Below are positions 60,748 through 64,000 of a stretch of DNA of 64,000 nucleotides, piece after piece. How positions within the stretch are numbered: the stretch's first letter is position 1; each line of letters starts with the position of its first letter. Origin of the DNA: Corallococcus sp. AS-1-6 (GTDB lineage Bacteria > Myxococcota > Myxococcia > Myxococcales > Myxococcaceae); the NCBI RefSeq assembly GCF_020037015.1, contig NZ_JAIQDE010000010.1, positions 232,735 through 296,734 of the forward strand, in the 5' to 3' direction. The notes under the pieces were generated by a model that saw nothing but the letters and a program-made list of their open reading frames with translations, searched no databases and was not told where the DNA came from. The translations under genes and the position numbers were made by a program.

Positions 60748-62013
60748 CTACCTGTCCACGGCGGGGCCGTTGATCATCCCCGCGCCCACGGTGGCGTTGG
60801 TGCCTTCGTCGATGAGGATGAAGCTGCCGGTGCTGCGGTTGCGCCGGTACTCGTCGAAGAAGAGCGGCACCGTCGTGCGCAGCGTCACCCGGCCCACCTC
60901 GTTGAGCTTCAAGCCGGAGCTCTGCTCGTCGCGGTGCAGGGTGTTGACGTCCAGCCGGTAGTGCAACTGCTTCACCATGGCGCGCGCCATGCGGGTGGTG
61001 TGCTTGATGGCCAGCCGCGAGCCGCTGTTGAGCTGCGACGAGTCCGACAGCCAGCACACCATCGCGTCGATGTCCTGGCTCGCGGTGGGCGGGTTGCCCG
61101 GGCGGCACAGCATGTCGCCGCGGCTGATGTCCAGCTCCTCCTCCAGCGACACGTTCACCGACATGGGCGGGAACGCCTCCGTCAGCGGCTTGCCGGCCAG
61201 CTCCAGCGCCTTGATGCGCGTGGTGAAGCCGGACGGCATCACCATCACCTCGTCGCCCGGGCGCATCACGCCGCCCAGGAGCTGCCCGGAGTACGCGCGG
61301 TAGTCGTGGAACTTCTTCGCGGACGCCGGCCGGATGACGCCCTGCACGGGGAAGCGCAGGTGGATGAGGTCCCGGTCGGACGCGATGTGCACGTTCTCCA
61401 GGTGGTGCAGGAGCGTGGGGCCCTGGTACCAGGCCATCTTCTCCGAGCGCGTCACCACGTTGTCCCCGCCCAGCGCGGAGATGGGGATGAACGACAGGTC
61501 GGACACGTCCAGCTTCATGGAGAACTGGCGGAACTCCTCCCGGATGCGGTCGAAGACGCCCTGGTCGTAGTCCACCAGGTCCATCTTGTTCACGCACAGC
61601 ACCAGGTGCGGCACGCGCAACAGCGACGCGATGAACGCGTGGCGCCGCGTCTGCTCCAGCACGCCCTTGCGCGCGTCCACCAGGATGAGCGCCAGGTCCG
61701 CCGTGGACGCGCCCGTCACCATGTTGCGCGTGTACTGCAGGTGTCCGGGCGTGTCCGCGATGATGAACTTGCGCTTCTGGGTGGAGAAGTAGCGGTACGC
61801 CACGTCGATGGTGATGCCCTGCTCGCGCTCGGCCTTCAGGCCGTCCAGCAGCAGCGCCAGGTTGACGTACTCGTCACCCCGGGCGTGGCTCGTGCGCTCC
61901 ACCGCGGCGAGCTGGTCCTCGAGGATGGACTTCGTGTCGTACAACAGCCGCCCGATGAGGGTGCTCTTGCCGTCATCCACGGAGCCCGCGGTCGCGAATC
62001 TCAGCAGTTCCAC
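60748..62013 (-). CDS. cysN: Sulfate adenylyltransferase subunit 1 (GTPase)
   Basis: 421 residues from a GTG at 62013 overlapping the cysD TAG. GTPase motifs GSVDDGKST, DTPGHLQYTRNM and NKMDLVDYD; EF-Tu-like barrels follow. The short length shows it is CysN alone, not the CysNC fusion; the kinase is separate. With CysD it makes APS from ATP and sulfate. Confidence 0.95.
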   Translation of the reverse strand: MELLRFATAGSVDDGKSTLIGRLLYDTKSILEDQLAAVERTSHARGDEYVNLALLLDGLKAEREQGITIDVAYRYFSTQKRKFIIADTPGHLQYTRNMVTGASTADLALILVDARKGVLEQTRRHAFIASLLRVPHLVLCVNKMDLVDYDQGVFDRIREEFRQFSMKLDVSDLSFIPISALGGDNVVTRSEKMAWYQGPTLLHHLENVHIASDRDLIHLRFPVQGVIRPASAKKFHDYRAYSGQLLGGVMRPGDEVMVMPSGFTTRIKALELAGKPLTEAFPPMSVNVSLEEELDISRGDMLCRPGNPPTASQDIDAMVCWLSDSSQLNSGSRLAIKHTTRMARAMVKQLHYRLDVNTLHRDEQSSGLKLNEVGRVTLRTTVPLFFDEYRRNRSTGSFILIDEGTNATVGAGMINGPAVDR

Positions 62014-62918
62014 TAGAAGTATCCCTCGCGCTTGCGGTCTTCCATCGCCGTCTCAGAGAACTTGTCGTCCGCGCGGCTGGCGCCACGCTCCGTCACGCGG
62101 GAGGCCGTCACCTCCGTGATGACCTCCTCCACGGTGGACGCGGTGGACGGCACGCACGCGGTGCACGTCATGTCGCCCACCGTGCGGAAGCGCACCGTCT
62201 CCGTCGTCACCGTCTCGCCGGGCATCATGGACATGAAGGGCGACCAGGCCATCAGCATGCCGTCCCGGCGGAACACCTCGCGCCGGTGCGTGTAGTAGAT
62301 GGACGGCAGCGCCACGTTCTCCCGGCCGATGTACTGCCAGATGTCCAGCTCGGTCCAGTTGGACAGGGGGAACACGCGCAGGTGCTCACCCCGGCGGTGG
62401 CGGCCGTTGTAGAGCGCCCACAGCTCCGGCCGCTGGTTCTTCGGGTCCCACTGGCCGAACTCGTCGCGGAAGGAATACACGCGCTCCTTCGCGCGGGCCT
62501 TCTCCTCGTCGCGCCGGGCGCCGCCGAAGACGGCGTTGAAGCCGTTCTTCTCGATGGCCTCCAGCAGCGGCTGCGTCTGCAGGCGGTTGCGGGACGCGCG
62601 AGGCCCCTTCTCCTCCGTCACCTTCCCCGCGTCGATGGCCTCCTGGACGGACGCGACGATGAGCCGCGCGCCCAGCTCCGCCACCCGTTCATCGCGATAC
62701 TGGATGACCTCCGGGAAGTTGTGCCCCGTGTCCACGTGCATCAGCGGAAACGGCAGCGGTGCGGGCCAGAAGGCCTTCACCGCCAGGTGCAACATCACCG
62801 CGGAGTCCTTGCCACCGGAGAAGAGCAGCACCGGCCGGTCCAGCTCCGCCGCGACTTCCCGGATGATGAAGATGGACTCGGCCTCCAGCGCCTCAAGATG
62901 TGAAAGCTCGTAGCTCAC
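62013..62918 (-). CDS. cysD: Sulfate adenylyltransferase subunit 2
   Basis: 301 residues when started at GTG 62918 (VSYELSHLEALEAESIFIIR), which matches the length of known CysD; an upstream ATG at 62954 adds twelve residues without homology. The PP-loop ATP motif LFSGGKDSAVMLHL, the HVDTGHNFPEV pyrophosphatase-type segment, GGARRDEEKARAKER and the C-terminal EDRKREGYF are diagnostic. First gene of the operon. No clear ribosome site. Confidence 0.95.
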   Translation of the reverse strand: MSYELSHLEALEAESIFIIREVAAELDRPVLLFSGGKDSAVMLHLAVKAFWPAPLPFPLMHVDTGHNFPEVIQYRDERVAELGARLIVASVQEAIDAGKVTEEKGPRASRNRLQTQPLLEAIEKNGFNAVFGGARRDEEKARAKERVYSFRDEFGQWDPKNQRPELWALYNGRHRRGEHLRVFPLSNWTELDIWQYIGRENVALPSIYYTHRREVFRRDGMLMAWSPFMSMMPGETVTTETVRFRTVGDMTCTACVPSTASTVEEVITEVTASRVTERGASRADDKFSETAMEDRKREGYF

Positions 62919-63022
62919 GGTCAAGCAAGCTACCACAACCCTCCCCACACCCAACCGGGGCCGTGGAGGTTTCCGCGTCCGCGGGTGCGAGACACGCCGG
63001 ATGCGACACGCCGGAGGGGGCG

Positions 63023-63063
63023 GTGAAACATGGGGGGAGGACCTGCTGGGAGGGATGTTTCAC
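63023..63063 (+). promoter_or_regulatory. 9-bp inverted repeat upstream of the thioesterase
   Basis: GTGAAACAT (63023-63031) and ATGTTTCAC (63055-63063) are perfect complements with a 23-nt G-rich spacer. The arms are identical to half-sites of the ParB target parS, but placed apart and outward. A regulator operator or mRNA hairpin before the thioesterase is an equal possibility. A TATAGAC at 63138-63144 may be the -10 of the thioesterase promoter. The rest of 62919-63153 is GC-rich with no gene. Confidence 0.4.
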
Positions 63064-63153
63064 GTTCCACTCGCGGTGCGTGCTCCGGCCCCCCACGCCG
63101 CGTGCGGGAGGGGGATTTTCGCGCGGGGGGCGCGTGGTATAGACGGCCGCGCC

Positions 63154-63927
63154 ATGGCAAGCGCAACCCCTCCCGTCCAAGACCGTTGGTTCCCGTCCCG
63201 CAAGCCGCTTCCGGAGCCGCGCCTGCGCCTGTTCTGCCTGCCGTTCGCCGGCGGGAGCGCGGCCATCTACACGCCCTGGAGCATGGCGCTGCCCACGGGC
63301 GTGGAGCTGTGCGCGGTGCAGTTGCCCGGGCGCGAGCGGCGCCTGATGGAGCCGGCGATGAAGTCCCTGCCGGAGCTGATGGACGTGCTGATGCCGGCGC
63401 TGACGCCGCTGATGGACCGGCCCTTCGCGCTGTTCGGCTACAGCATGGGGGCGCGCATCGGCCTGGAGGTGGCCCGGACGCTGAAGCGCCAGGGCGGGCC
63501 GAAGCCGCTGGGCTTCATCGCCGCGGCGGCGCCCTCGCCGGCGCACAACGACCGGGAGCCCATCCACACGCTGGATGACGCGGGCTTCATCGCGAAGCTG
63601 CGCGAGTACGACGGCACGCCGGAGGAGGTCCTCCAGCACAAGGAGCTCCTGGAGCTCATCCTCCCCACGCTGCGCGCGGACTTCGCGCTGGCCTGGTCGG
63701 AGAACGGCAAGGACGCGGCCCCGCTGGACATCCCGCTGTCCGTGTACGCGGGCAAGGGGGACAAGCACGTGGGGCTGGACATGATGGAGCACTGGCGCGA
63801 GGAGACCACCGCCGACGTGCGCATCCGCCACTTCGAGGGCGGCCACTTCTTCATCCGCACGCACGGCCCGCCGGTGCTGGCGGCCGTGCGCGAGGACCTC
63901 ACGCGCTGGATGACGGCCGCGACCTAG
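63154..63927 (+). CDS. Type II-like thioesterase (alpha/beta hydrolase)
   Basis: 257 residues from ATG 63154; the in-frame upstream region does not look coding. LRLFCLPFAGGSAAIYTPW, VQLPGRERR, the nucleophile elbow FGYSMGARIGLEVAR (Ser) and FEGGHFFI (His) are the type II thioesterase pattern, with Asp between in the YAGKGDKHV stretch (altered from the usual GxxD). Such enzymes clear misloaded carrier proteins in polyketide and nonribosomal peptide lines. No such line is in the window, so it either serves one elsewhere or heads a cluster to the right. Confidence 0.92.
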   Translation: MASATPPVQDRWFPSRKPLPEPRLRLFCLPFAGGSAAIYTPWSMALPTGVELCAVQLPGRERRLMEPAMKSLPELMDVLMPALTPLMDRPFALFGYSMGARIGLEVARTLKRQGGPKPLGFIAAAAPSPAHNDREPIHTLDDAGFIAKLREYDGTPEEVLQHKELLELILPTLRADFALAWSENGKDAAPLDIPLSVYAGKGDKHVGLDMMEHWREETTADVRIRHFEGGHFFIRTHGPPVLAAVREDLTRWMTAAT

Positions 63928-63955
63928 TACGCCGACACAGGGATTCTGAATGGTT

Positions 63956-63984
63956 CAGGCGGCGGCCTTGTCTACTGCCGCCTG
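63956..63984 (+). terminator. Hairpin after the thioesterase
   Basis: CAGGCGGC (63956-63963) pairs with GCCGCCTG (63977-63984), loop 13 nt, 29 nt after the thioesterase stop. No T-run follows. A likely stem-loop terminator. Confidence 0.5.
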
Positions 63985-64000
63985 CGCCATTAGCGGGTAG

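Noticed and set aside
60748..62013. CysNC bifunctional fusion
   Set aside because: The gene ends at 421 residues with its own stop, and CysC is a separate gene 6 nt downstream.
63955..64000. 3' end of a minus-strand gene ending VDKAAA
   Set aside because: Only about fifteen codons are visible, and the same bases form a strong stem-loop after the thioesterase.

Overview
The window looks like a chromosomal segment of a GC-rich myxobacterium of the Myxococcaceae (Myxococcus/Corallococcus type). This is inferred from the very high GC coding bias, a PilX-cytochrome c-PilY1-PilV-PilW-FimU pilus cluster in the order known from Myxococcus, and a TOMM cluster with a giant kinase/cyclase/ATPase/TPR regulator.

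Positions 1 to about 35370 are a tailed-phage prophage. It ends against the 3' end of a tRNA-Arg(CCT) gene at 35371-35444, and its other end lies outside the window. Nearly all phage genes are on the minus strand and are joined by ATGA, GTGA or TTGA stop/start overlaps. From the tRNA leftwards they are: an early block (PP2C phosphatase, LexA-like winged helix, Gp37/Gp68-type protein, ASCH-like and DUF1643 proteins); a DNA block (multi-repeat cytosine methyltransferase, VRR-type nuclease, SNF2 helicase, and a large protein whose gene contains iteron-like GGGGACA repeats); an accessory stretch of mixed strand and often lower GC (Schlafen/AlbA_2 protein, McrA-like nuclease, RusA-like resolvase, XRE-ImmA regulator with a partner, stand-alone trypsin-like protease, a secreted Cys-rich peptide, and duplicated small-gene modules); then the late block (terminase small and large, JAMM protease, proteasome-like Ntn hydrolase, portal, head morphogenesis, scaffold, capsid, connectors, tail tube, G/GT tail chaperones with a -1 frameshift signal, and a tape measure cut by the window edge). 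No integrase is visible.

Positions 35445-43544 hold a plus-strand type IVa pilus priming operon: PilX, a TfcP-like cytochrome c, PilY1 with an EF-hand-like loop, PilV, PilW and FimU.

Positions 43677-58319 (perhaps to 60106) hold a RiPP cluster of the thiazole/oxazole-modified (TOMM) class: CmlA-like metallo-beta-lactamase-fold oxygenase, divergent sedolisin protease, YcaO cyclodehydratase, B12-type radical SAM enzyme, amidohydrolase and SagB-type dehydrogenase on plus. Convergent to these, on minus, lie the NHLP-leader precursor peptide ending in HCCGSPCC, the kinase/cyclase fusion regulator and an FHA-GAF-histidine kinase. All parts needed to make and oxidise azolines are present, together with tailoring and signalling genes.

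Positions 60175-62918 are the sulfate activation operon cysD-cysN-cysC on minus, followed on plus by an alpha/beta-hydrolase thioesterase (63154-63927).

The strongest candidate for something undescribed is the prophage pair JAMM isopeptidase + proteasome-like Ntn hydrolase between terminase and portal. All JAMM ligands and the Thr1-Asp17-Lys33 spacing of the proteasome are intact.
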